A model generated the notes under the pieces. That model saw only the letters and a program-made list of their open reading frames with translations, did not search any database and was not told where the DNA came from. Shown piece by piece: positions 39,559 through 46,510 of a DNA stretch of 64,000 bases. The position numbers and the translations under genes were made by a program. Location of the stretch: NCBI GenBank assembly GCA_029202985.1, contig CP119316.1, forward strand, positions 1,736,001 to 1,800,000, written 5' to 3'. The stretch's first letter is position 1, and each line of letters starts with the position of its first letter. The DNA comes from Candidatus Andeanibacterium colombiense. GTDB lineage: Bacteria > Pseudomonadota > Alphaproteobacteria > Sphingomonadales > Sphingomonadaceae.

Positions 39559-39587
39559 GACGACTCCCGGCGCTCAGCGCCCAACCC
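39559..39587 (-). promoter_or_regulatory. module-C ECF-like promoter before fecR C
   Basis: GGGTTGGGC-N16-CGTC on the minus strand, straddling the end of the sigma C gene, 11 bp before the fecR C ATG. Confidence 0.6.
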
Positions 39588-40137
39588 CGTCCGGACCGGG
39601 CACGATCCCTGTCCCTCCATCGCGCATGCCGGCGAGCGCGTCGAGCGCGCGCTTCATATGTTTTTCCACCGCGGTGGTCGAGATCGCGAGGCGCAATGCG
39701 ATCTGGCGATAGGAGACACCTTCGAAGCGGTTGAGCGCGAAGATTTCGCGCGTACGCGGCGGCAGCCGGTCGATTATCGCGACCACGCTCGCCAGTTCCT
39801 GCGTCGCCTCGGCCTCGCGCTCGGGCGATGCGGCGGCACTGGCGGCAGCCGGCAGCCCGTCGAACACCAGCCGCATCGCCTCGGCATTCAGGGCCGCGCG
39901 GCGCTTCTCGGCCCGGGCGTGGTCACGCGCGAGGTTGGCGGCGGCGGCGAAGAGATAGGACACCGGGTTGCGTGGCTGTGCCCCGCCGTTCCTCTCCGCG
40001 CCGTCGAGCCGCAACCACAGATCCTGCACCAGATCCTCGGCGGCGGCGACACATCCGGTGCGGCGCGCGAGGAAGCGCACGAGGCCCGGGCGCATCCCGC
40101 GCCAATCCAGCACATCGCCGCTGTCGGCACCTGCCAT
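39574..40137 (-). CDS. FecI-type ECF sigma factor, module C
   Basis: A 187-residue ECF sigma. Region 2: GLVRFLARRTGCVAAAEDLV and NPVSYLFAAAANLARDHAR; region 4: PPRTREIFALNRFEGVSYRQ and IALRLAISTTAVEKHMKRAL. The start MAGADSGDVLDWRGMRPGL lies 31 bp after the shared-type promoter. Most similar in layout to sigma E (same W-x-x-MRPGLVRFLARRTGC / WRITRPALVRFLARRTGC opening). Confidence 0.92.
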   Translation of the reverse strand: MAGADSGDVLDWRGMRPGLVRFLARRTGCVAAAEDLVQDLWLRLDGAERNGGAQPRNPVSYLFAAAANLARDHARAEKRRAALNAEAMRLVFDGLPAAASAAASPEREAEATQELASVVAIIDRLPPRTREIFALNRFEGVSYRQIALRLAISTTAVEKHMKRALDALAGMRDGGTGIVPGPDGVGR

Positions 40138-40168
40138 GCGCGCTGCCCCTGTTTGCCGTACCTTTCTG

Positions 40169-40201
40169 GAAAACGAGCCGGGCGCGGCAATATTACAAAA
40201 C
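40169..40201 (-). promoter_or_regulatory. ECF-like promoter of sigma gene C (shared type)
   Basis: GTTTTGTAA-N17-CGTTTTC on the minus strand, 31 bp before the sigma C start. Confidence 0.6.
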
Positions 40202-40209
40202 GGCGGCGA

Positions 40210-40755
40210 TCACTCGAATTCGGACAGCCACGCCTCGAAATCCTCGACCGTGCGCGGGCCGCGGTAGATCGCCTTCATCTTGCCCTTCACATAGAGCACG
40301 AAGGTCGGATAGGACGCGATCGCAAAGCGCCGGGCGGTATCGACCGCGACCTCGCAATCGAGCTTGCCGACCCGAGCGCCGCGCTCGGCCAGCTCGTTCA
40401 GCACCGGCGCCGCCCGGTGGCAGGGCCCGCACCAGCTGGTCGAGAACTGGACCAGCATCATCCGCTCCGGATCGAGCGCCAGCTCCTCGAAATTCGCATC
40501 GCTCAGCTTCACCATCGCCGGGGTGATCGCAGCGAAGGACCACCGCTGATAGGCTGTGAGGAACGGCTGGAACGCTGCCCGCTCCTCCTCGCTCAATCCT
40601 TCGAGACCGCCCTCCGCCTTCGCCCGCGCCGCGGCGACGGCCGCAAGCCCGACGCTCCGCTCGGCAGCCAACTCCGCGGTGAGCGTTTCGATCTCGCCCG
40701 TCTGCTGCGCGGACAAGCCGGCGAAATATTGCGACGGCAGGGGGGCGTCGGTCAC
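40210..40755 (-). CDS. thioredoxin-domain protein with helical N-terminal extension
   Basis: A 181-residue protein. The C-terminal thioredoxin fold (about residues 85-181) has the active site FSTSWCGPCHRAAPV and the cis-Pro loop ASYPTFVLY. The first 85 residues are mostly helical and charged and not part of thioredoxin. No signal peptide is seen, so it is probably cytoplasmic. It sits just upstream of sigma C on the same strand; whether it belongs to the module is unclear. A disulfide reductase role is inferred from CGPC. Confidence 0.85.
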   Translation of the reverse strand: MTDAPLPSQYFAGLSAQQTGEIETLTAELAAERSVGLAAVAAARAKAEGGLEGLSEEERAAFQPFLTAYQRWSFAAITPAMVKLSDANFEELALDPERMMLVQFSTSWCGPCHRAAPVLNELAERGARVGKLDCEVAVDTARRFAIASYPTFVLYVKGKMKAIYRGPRTVEDFEAWLSEFE

Positions 40756-40882
40756 GGCATGCTCCTTCGACAGAATATCTCGTCGTCAACGATTGGCGCG
40801 GCCGCCCCTCGCAAGCTGCGCGTCTTGGAAGGTCACGAACTTCACGATCTTCCCTCATGTTGCGCATGGGGAGTTTTGGGAA

Positions 40883-40906
40883 ATATCATTATTATCAACG
40901 TGATAT
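40883..40906. promoter_or_regulatory. ATATCA-N12-TGATAT dyad
   Basis: A 6-bp perfect inverted repeat in an AT-rich patch, unusual for this GC-rich DNA. It lies between the divergent thioredoxin gene and a 29-residue micro-frame (40905-40994). Possibly a repressor site; Fur- or Irr-like in base content but not matching either consensus. Confidence 0.35.
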
Positions 40907-40945
40907 GCATTACGCCCGCGTGAAGTTCGCGGGCACGACGGGGAT

Positions 40946-41008
40946 CGACGATTGCAAAGAGCCGGTCGGAGCATGGCAAGCTTCGCGCGTGTAGGAAAAG
41001 GTTTTTCC
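40946..41008 (+). repeat. three-copy intergenic repeat, copy 2 (with micro-ORF 40905-40994)
   Basis: CGACGATTGCAAAGAGCC, GGAGCATGGC, TGTAGGAAA and GGTTTTTCC in the order of copy 1. The frame 40905-40994 would encode 29 residues containing IDDCKEPVGAW, close to LDDWKEPRGAW of copy 1. Identity continues past the stop codon, so conservation may be at DNA or RNA level. GGAAAA/TTTTCC at its end can form a hairpin. Confidence 0.55.
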
Positions 41009-41014
41009 AGCCTC

Positions 41015-41743
41015 CTACCCCGCCCGCACCGTCACCGGCCGGCTGACCCGCAGCACCTCGACCGGCCCGCCGGGGCGCTGGGTCTCGAACACCCCGATCG
41101 CGAGGCGCCCGGTTTCACAGGCATAGGTATCGAGGTTGGTCCGATGCGCGAGCAGCTCGGGCTCGTCCGGCTCCGGCTTGCCGTCCCAATACGGCGTATG
41201 CCCATGCACCACATGCGCCGGGAAGGCCCCGGCCGGAGCTTCGAGAAACGGCGTCCTGATCCACATGCAGGCCTCGTCGTCCTGCTCATCGAGCGGCACA
41301 TGCGGCTTCAGCCCGCCGTGGACATAGATCCGCCGCCCGTCCCCGAACCGCACCGGCAACGCCCGCAGCCACGCGAGATCCTCGGGCGGGACCGCGCCGC
41401 GATAGGACCGCAGCGTCTCTTCGCCCCCGTTCCTGAGCCACAGGCCGGGATCGCCCCCGTCGCAGGCCCTGATCATCAAATCCTCGTGGTTCCCCTTGAG
41501 GCAGACGAGATCGTACTGCCGCTCGCGCTCGCGCAGCAGCCGGACCACCCCCGCGCTGTCGGGCCCGCGATCGACATAGTCGCCCAGCATCACGATCCGG
41601 AACGGAACCGCCCCCGCCCGCGCCTCGATCCGCGCGAAGGCGCTGGCGAGCAACTGCAGCTCGCCGTGGACGTCGCCGATCGCGAAGGTCAGGTGGGGAC
41701 GGAGAATTGGACAGTCTCGGATCTGGCTGGAAGGGCGGCCCAA
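41015..41743 (-). CDS. PPP-family serine/threonine phosphatase or ApaH-like metallophosphatase
   Basis: Metal-site motifs are all present: FAIGDVHGELQLLASAF, MLGDYVDRGPDSAG, LKGNHEDLMIRA, VHGGLKP and VVHGHTPYWDG. Length about 230-242 residues fits bacterial PPP phosphatases and Ap4A-hydrolase-like enzymes; the substrate is not determined. The start is uncertain: no ATG or GTG is available, and TTG at 41743 lies inside the stem-loop that follows receptor D. It is directly downstream of receptor D and could be read from the same transcript. Confidence 0.85.
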   Translation of the reverse strand: MGRPSSQIRDCPILRPHLTFAIGDVHGELQLLASAFARIEARAGAVPFRIVMLGDYVDRGPDSAGVVRLLRERERQYDLVCLKGNHEDLMIRACDGGDPGLWLRNGGEETLRSYRGAVPPEDLAWLRALPVRFGDGRRIYVHGGLKPHVPLDEQDDEACMWIRTPFLEAPAGAFPAHVVHGHTPYWDGKPEPDEPELLAHRTNLDTYACETGRLAIGVFETQRPGGPVEVLRVSRPVTVRAG

Positions 41744-41754
41744 CCGCCGCCCTT
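41731..41754 (-). terminator. hairpin after receptor D
   Basis: AAGGGCGG and CCGCCCTT form an 8-bp stem, 34 bp after the receptor D stop. On the minus strand no T run follows, so termination may be partial; the downstream phosphatase start lies within it. Confidence 0.5.
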
Positions 41755-41787
41755 CTTCTTCAACGACCGGCGAGGATCAAATCACAC

Positions 41788-44670
41788 TCACCATTTACCC
41801 CGCAGCGATGCGGTGAAGCTGCGCGGAGCGCCGTACCAATTGCCACTTGCAGGACCGTTGCCAACCGACTGGTAATAGGTCTTGTCGAGAAGATTGTCGA
41901 AATTCGCTGCGAGCGACCACTGGTCCGAAAGGCGATAATCGATCCGTGCGGACAAAATGGCATAGGCAGGCACAGTAAATGCGTATGTATAGCGGCCCGC
42001 AGTCGGACAAGTCGCAGCCCCGGTCAAAACATTGGTGACGATGAATTCGGGCTTGCAGCCGGTACCCGAGCGATAGCCGCTCGACTGCCCGCTGAGCCCG
42101 GCCGAAAGTGACAGACCGGACAAAAGGCCCTTGCTGCGGCCGGCTGTCATGAAGTCATAGTTCAGCCAAAGCTTGTAGAGCTGTTTGGGCTGGATCGAAA
42201 CGAAGGGCTGGCTGTCACCGGTGCCGAAAATGGTGCCGATCTGCTTGTTGTCGCTGTAGGTATAGCTGGCCGACACCTGCCAGCCGGGCAGCACTTCCCC
42301 GGTCACCTCGGCATCGATCCCTTGGCTTCGGAGTGTCTGATTAGTGTCCGATTTATAGCAGCAGGTGTGGTTCGGGTCGATCTGTCCGTAGTTGGGAAAG
42401 ACTTGGCCGTTGCTGGCCACGAAGTTCCCATTATCGTCGTAAGCTCCGTCCGCCGTGCCAAATCCGTGCTGATTGATCCGATAGGCTGCGATCGAGAAAT
42501 TGACCTTCCCGTCACGCGGAGACCATTTGACGCCGGCCTCCCAGTTGCTCCCCGTGATGGGGCTCAACGGCTTTTGGTCGATGTCGAGATAATAGGCTTG
42601 GCTGACATATATATCGGTGTAGCCGACATAGGCGGTTAGCTGCTTGGTCACATCGAATGACAGGTTGACCGGCGGCGGCCAGCTGAAATTGGTGCCGCTA
42701 TAGCCACTGGTGCTTGGCGAGTATTCGTCGCCGATTTGCATGCCCGCACAGCTGCCGGTCGTCGTCGCACAGATCGACACGTAGCTGGACTTCCATTCGT
42801 AGCGGCTCCACCGCAGGCCGGTCGTTAAATGCAGCCGATCGAAGGCGGTAAGCCGCAAATTCATGTAGCCGCCCATCTGCAGATCAGTGTTTGTCAAATA
42901 CCGCAACGCCGGCAATGAATTGGCGGGTTCACTGTAGATCGGATCGTTCGGATCAAAATTGAAAACGTCGATCGGCGGCGTGTTGGGGGCGACCGTACCC
43001 GCCGGACATGGGTTGCTGAGAGATGTGGTGTAGCAATATTTGGTGCCGCCCGGATACGGCTGGTACGGCGCCGCGGCGGAACTGCTGATGATGGATGTAT
43101 ATTGCAGCGACGGTTCCATATCAGCTTTGACGCGGTTAAAGCCGAAGGTGACCTCTTGCCGCTGCCCCAGGATTTCGAACGCGCCCGCCAGAACTGCTTC
43201 GGTCGAAAGCTGATCGCTGCTATAGTCGTTATAACGCCCGTTCAGCGCCGGCCCGAGGCCCGTCACGGGATTGACCGCGCCGTTGCTGTAGCCCAGTTTC
43301 TGGGTACTGGTCTGGCTGTTCTGCGTTACGTTCAGCTTGAGCGACCACTCCCCGCCAAGCTTTTGCTCGACCCCGCCGAATATCTCGCGCGTCTTGAAGC
43401 TTTGGCGGTTCCACGGAAAAACGAACGAGGTCGAGCGGGGCAGGCCGATGTCGTCGCCGGTGTAGTAGCGGGGCAAGCCGCCGTACCACGGAGTGCTGTT
43501 CTGGGTGGAATAATTGATCCCGCCGGTGATCAGGGTGGTCGGCGTCAGATCGAATTCGGCGATGCCGTAGATCAGCGTCTTGTTGTCCCTGGCGAGGTCG
43601 TAGAAATAGTGGTTATCCTGCCAGGTCATCACCAGGCGTCCGCGCAATCTGCCATCGAGCGCCAGCGGCGCGGTGGCGTCGGTGACGATGCGGTAGTTGC
43701 TCCAGCTTCCGGCCTGCGCCTCCATCGTAAACTGGGCGTGATCGAGCGGTTTCTTGCGTACGAGATTTATCGCGCCGGCCGGATTGCCGTAGCCGTCGAA
43801 CAGGCCATCGGCGCCGCGAAGCAATTCGACGTGATCGTAGACCGACATATCGATCTGTGGGAAAAACCCGGTGCGGGCCATCGACAATGGGGCACCGCCA
43901 TCGACCTGAATGTTCGTGATTTCGAATCCACGAGAATAGAAGGTATTGTCGAGGCTGGAGCCCCCAAGATATTGGGTAACTGTAACCCCCGGCAGCCGCT
44001 TCATCACTGTCGTCAAATCGGTAATGTTCTGCTGTTCAAGCCGCTCACTCGTCAGCACCGAAATCGACTGCGGCACATCCTTCAGCGCCTGCGGAACTTT
44101 CGACCCGATCGTCAGCGCCCCGCTGGTAAAGCTCCCGGTCCCCTCGGTCGCGGTAATGTCCCGCGAGCCGTTCACCCCGTTTACCCCCGCCGCCTGCCCC
44201 GCTCCGCCGAAGTAGGGCGAACCGCCCTGCAGCCCCTCAACGCTGACCACTCCGGTCACGACTTCCTCGTCGTTTCCCCCCGTGCTCGCCTTGACCAGCG
44301 TGACCACGCCGGGGCGGGCGTAGCGATAAACGAAGCCGGTGCCGGCGGTTGCCTGGGCGAGCGCATGGTCGGCGGTCATCCGGCCCCTGATCGCGGGCGC
44401 GGTGACGCCCGAGGCGCCGCCGTCTTCCGGAAAGAACACCTGCAACCCCGCGGTGGAGGCGATGTTGGTCAGCGTGCGCGAGAGCGACTGCGCGGGGATG
44501 TCGAACTGGAAGCTCTTTGCCGCCGCATTCTCGGCAGCGGCGCCTTGGGCCAGCGCCGGCTGCGCGAGCCCGCCCGCGCCCGCCAGGGCGGTGAATGCCA
44601 GCAACGCCGCCTTCGCGCGCGAGCGGCGCCCGATCCCGGCAATCCCAGCGGTCCCAGCGATCTTCATCAT
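41788..44670 (-). CDS. TonB-dependent siderophore-type receptor with STN domain, module D
   Basis: A 960-residue receptor. Signal peptide to about QPALA-QG, STN domain (FQFDIPAQSLSRTLTNIAST), EEVVTG, shared block with one extra Gly (GGSPYFGGAGQAAGVNGVNG), plug (VPQALKDVPQSISVLTSERL) and barrel ending SFTASLRGKW. Cys motifs: NHTCCYKSD, two spaced pairs and a fourth pair (YCYTTSLSNPCPAG), nearly identical to receptor C. ATG at 44670 follows GGGGG by eight bases. Belongs with sigma D and FecR D upstream; the module-D promoter lies at 44719-44747. Confidence 0.93.
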   Translation of the reverse strand: MMKIAGTAGIAGIGRRSRAKAALLAFTALAGAGGLAQPALAQGAAAENAAAKSFQFDIPAQSLSRTLTNIASTAGLQVFFPEDGGASGVTAPAIRGRMTADHALAQATAGTGFVYRYARPGVVTLVKASTGGNDEEVVTGVVSVEGLQGGSPYFGGAGQAAGVNGVNGSRDITATEGTGSFTSGALTIGSKVPQALKDVPQSISVLTSERLEQQNITDLTTVMKRLPGVTVTQYLGGSSLDNTFYSRGFEITNIQVDGGAPLSMARTGFFPQIDMSVYDHVELLRGADGLFDGYGNPAGAINLVRKKPLDHAQFTMEAQAGSWSNYRIVTDATAPLALDGRLRGRLVMTWQDNHYFYDLARDNKTLIYGIAEFDLTPTTLITGGINYSTQNSTPWYGGLPRYYTGDDIGLPRSTSFVFPWNRQSFKTREIFGGVEQKLGGEWSLKLNVTQNSQTSTQKLGYSNGAVNPVTGLGPALNGRYNDYSSDQLSTEAVLAGAFEILGQRQEVTFGFNRVKADMEPSLQYTSIISSSAAAPYQPYPGGTKYCYTTSLSNPCPAGTVAPNTPPIDVFNFDPNDPIYSEPANSLPALRYLTNTDLQMGGYMNLRLTAFDRLHLTTGLRWSRYEWKSSYVSICATTTGSCAGMQIGDEYSPSTSGYSGTNFSWPPPVNLSFDVTKQLTAYVGYTDIYVSQAYYLDIDQKPLSPITGSNWEAGVKWSPRDGKVNFSIAAYRINQHGFGTADGAYDDNGNFVASNGQVFPNYGQIDPNHTCCYKSDTNQTLRSQGIDAEVTGEVLPGWQVSASYTYSDNKQIGTIFGTGDSQPFVSIQPKQLYKLWLNYDFMTAGRSKGLLSGLSLSAGLSGQSSGYRSGTGCKPEFIVTNVLTGAATCPTAGRYTYAFTVPAYAILSARIDYRLSDQWSLAANFDNLLDKTYYQSVGNGPASGNWYGAPRSFTASLRGKW

Positions 44671-44718
44671 AAATCTTACCCCCTGTCGGTCCCGAGCCTC
44701 GGTGGCTCGGTCCTCCTC

Positions 44719-44747
44719 GACGGACGGCTGCGGCAAACTACGTATCG
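44719..44747 (-). promoter_or_regulatory. module-D ECF-like promoter before receptor D
   Basis: CGATACGTA-N16-CGTC on the minus strand. The same element, with extended similarity across the spacer end (TCCGTCGA), precedes sigma D. Confidence 0.65.
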
Positions 44748-44753
44748 CCCCGC

Positions 44754-45731
44754 TCAATAAAACAGCACCGTGCCGCCGGGCAGGTGGATCGCCTCGATTC
44801 CAAGGCGTTCCTCGATCGTGCGGATCGCCTCGGCGGTGTCGCCGGTCTTGAACAAGCCGCTGACGTTGCGCTGGCGCAGGCTGGCCGAGAGAATCCAGAT
44901 CCTGCCGCCGCGATAGCGGTTCAGTTCCGCCACCACATCGCCCAGCGGCGCGTCGAGGAATACCATCTGGCCGCGGCGCCACGCGCCGGCGGTGAACAGA
45001 TCGCCGTTGGCCTGGCGTTGCAGGCGGTGGCCGGTGAGGAAGGCCTGCTCGCCCGCGCCGAGCGCCAGCGCCGGACCCGCATTCCGCCCGGCGCCACCGG
45101 AGAAGCGCACATGGCCTTCCTCCACCGTCACCGTCACCCGGTCGGCATCGCGGCGGACGTAGAAATGGGTGCCGGTCACGCGCACATGGCCTTCGCCGGC
45201 ATCGACCAGGAACGGACGGGGATCGCCCTTGCGCACCGCGAAATAGGCTTCGCCGCGGGCCAGCGCGACGCGGCGTTCGGTGCCGCTGAAGGCGAGATCG
45301 ATGCGGCTGTCGGTGTTGAGCGTCACGGCCGAGCCATCGGCCAGGTGATAGCGCGCGCTCTGCCCGGTGGCGGTCACCGCACCGGCGCCGAGATCGGACA
45401 GCCACGGCACCGCGGTAAAGGCGCAGAACCACAGCGCCGCCGCGGCCGCCGCGATCCGCAGCGCCGGGACCGCGCGCCGGGCGCGTACGGGCCGCAGCTG
45501 CGCCACCGGGGCGCCGGCTTCAGGCGCGAGCAGCCTTGCCGCATCGCCCAGCGCGGCGACTTCGGCGGCGGCGAATTCATGCGCCGGCTTCAGCGCCAGC
45601 CACGTCTCGTAATCCGCGCGGTGGGTGCCGGCGGGATCGTCGCGCAGCCGCAGCTGCCAGCGCGCGGCGCGCCGCAGCATCGCCGGGGTCGGCTCGAATT
45701 CGCTATCGTCCCATCGGATCTTCATGGCCAT
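44754..45731 (-). CDS. FecR-type regulator, module D
   Basis: A 325-residue sensor. N-terminus MAMKIRWDDSEFEPTPAMLR, membrane span about residues 90-110, periplasmic FecR domain (ARYHLADGSAVTLNTDSRID, LARGEAYFAVRKGDPRPFLV) and C-terminus ending LPGGTVLFY. The start at 45731 lies inside the sigma D stop region (ATGGCCATGA, 10-bp overlap), the same layout as sigma F/FecR F, which supports this start over the ATG at 45725. Tightly coupled synthesis with sigma D is implied. Confidence 0.9.
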   Translation of the reverse strand: MAMKIRWDDSEFEPTPAMLRRAARWQLRLRDDPAGTHRADYETWLALKPAHEFAAAEVAALGDAARLLAPEAGAPVAQLRPVRARRAVPALRIAAAAAALWFCAFTAVPWLSDLGAGAVTATGQSARYHLADGSAVTLNTDSRIDLAFSGTERRVALARGEAYFAVRKGDPRPFLVDAGEGHVRVTGTHFYVRRDADRVTVTVEEGHVRFSGGAGRNAGPALALGAGEQAFLTGHRLQRQANGDLFTAGAWRRGQMVFLDAPLGDVVAELNRYRGGRIWILSASLRQRNVSGLFKTGDTAEAIRTIEERLGIEAIHLPGGTVLFY

Positions 45732-46357
45732 AGGTTCGCCTCCGCCATACCCTGCCGCAAGGCGCTGACCGCCTTTGCATATTGTGTCTCGACCGTGCGG
45801 TGCGAAATACCGAGCTGGGCCGCCGCCTGGCGCGCGGTCAGCCCGTCGATCCCGCACAGCACGAAAGCCCGCCGGCGCCCTTCGGGCAATTGTTCGACCA
45901 GCGCGCGCAGATGGGCGAGCGCGGTGCGGGCATGCAGCGCGCGCTCGATGTCGGGCGCCTCGTCCGATGCCTGCTCGACATCTGCCCCGCCGCGCACCCA
46001 GCCCGCGCGGAAGCTGGCCTTGCGCAGATGGTCGAGCGCGAGATTGACCGCGATCCGCTGGAGATAGGCGGCCGGGCGCCCCGGCGCCGGCATGTCGTCG
46101 AGCCGGGCGACCCTCAGCCACACCTCGTGCAGCAATTCGCGCGCGGTCTCGGCGCAGCCGGTGCGGCGCAGCAGGAAGCGGAAGATCTGCTCCCGCTCGG
46201 CGAGGAAGGCGGCAGTGAGCGCGGAAGGCCCGTCGCCGGCCGCTCCGGTTTGGGCAGGCACCCGCCCGCCGCGCCCGGGCAGCGGAATGATCCGTGCACC
46301 GGCGCCTTCCGGCTCCGGATCGGCGCGCGTTTCCTGGGTTTCCCTGCTCTGCGTCAT
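45722..46357 (-). CDS. FecI-type ECF sigma factor, module D
   Basis: A 211-residue ECF sigma with a 40-residue Pro/Gly/Arg-rich N-terminal extension. Region 2: FRFLLRRTGCAETARELLHE and RPAAYLQRIAVNLALDHLRK; region 4: EGRRRAFVLCGIDGLTARQA and LGISHRTVETQYAKAVSAL. It ends NLWP like sigma F, and both overlap their fecR by 10 bp, so D and F form a subgroup. Its promoter (46398-46426) is the module-D type, suggesting positive autoregulation. Confidence 0.92.
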   Translation of the reverse strand: MTQSRETQETRADPEPEGAGARIIPLPGRGGRVPAQTGAAGDGPSALTAAFLAEREQIFRFLLRRTGCAETARELLHEVWLRVARLDDMPAPGRPAAYLQRIAVNLALDHLRKASFRAGWVRGGADVEQASDEAPDIERALHARTALAHLRALVEQLPEGRRRAFVLCGIDGLTARQAAAQLGISHRTVETQYAKAVSALRQGMAEANLWP

Positions 46358-46397
46358 CGCTCCTCGGCACCCGTTGCGACAGGTCTAGCCCGGCTTC

Positions 46398-46426
46398 GAC
46401 GGATGGCGGACGAAAACTACGTATCG
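46398..46426 (-). promoter_or_regulatory. module-D ECF-like promoter before sigma D
   Basis: CGATACGTA-N16-CGTC on the minus strand, about 40 bp before the sigma D ATG. Confidence 0.65.
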
Positions 46427-46453
46427 GGAGGGGAAATTATTTTCGGGAGCGGT

Positions 46454-46483
46454 GGGAAGGACGGCCCGGGGGCCGCCCTTCCC
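46454..46483 (-). terminator. hairpin terminator after receptor E
   Basis: GGGAAGGGCGGCC pairs with GGCCGTCCTTCCC (one G-U) around CCCG, 28 bp after the receptor E stop. The U tract is weak. Confidence 0.65.
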
Positions 46484-46510
46484 TTGCCTTGTGGCACGAT
46501 CAGCGGGAGC

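Noticed and set aside
41788..45432. 1214-residue version of receptor D
   Set aside because: The first 254 residues are an off-frame reading of fecR D; the receptor starts at 44670 after a GGGGG ribosome-binding site and a signal peptide.
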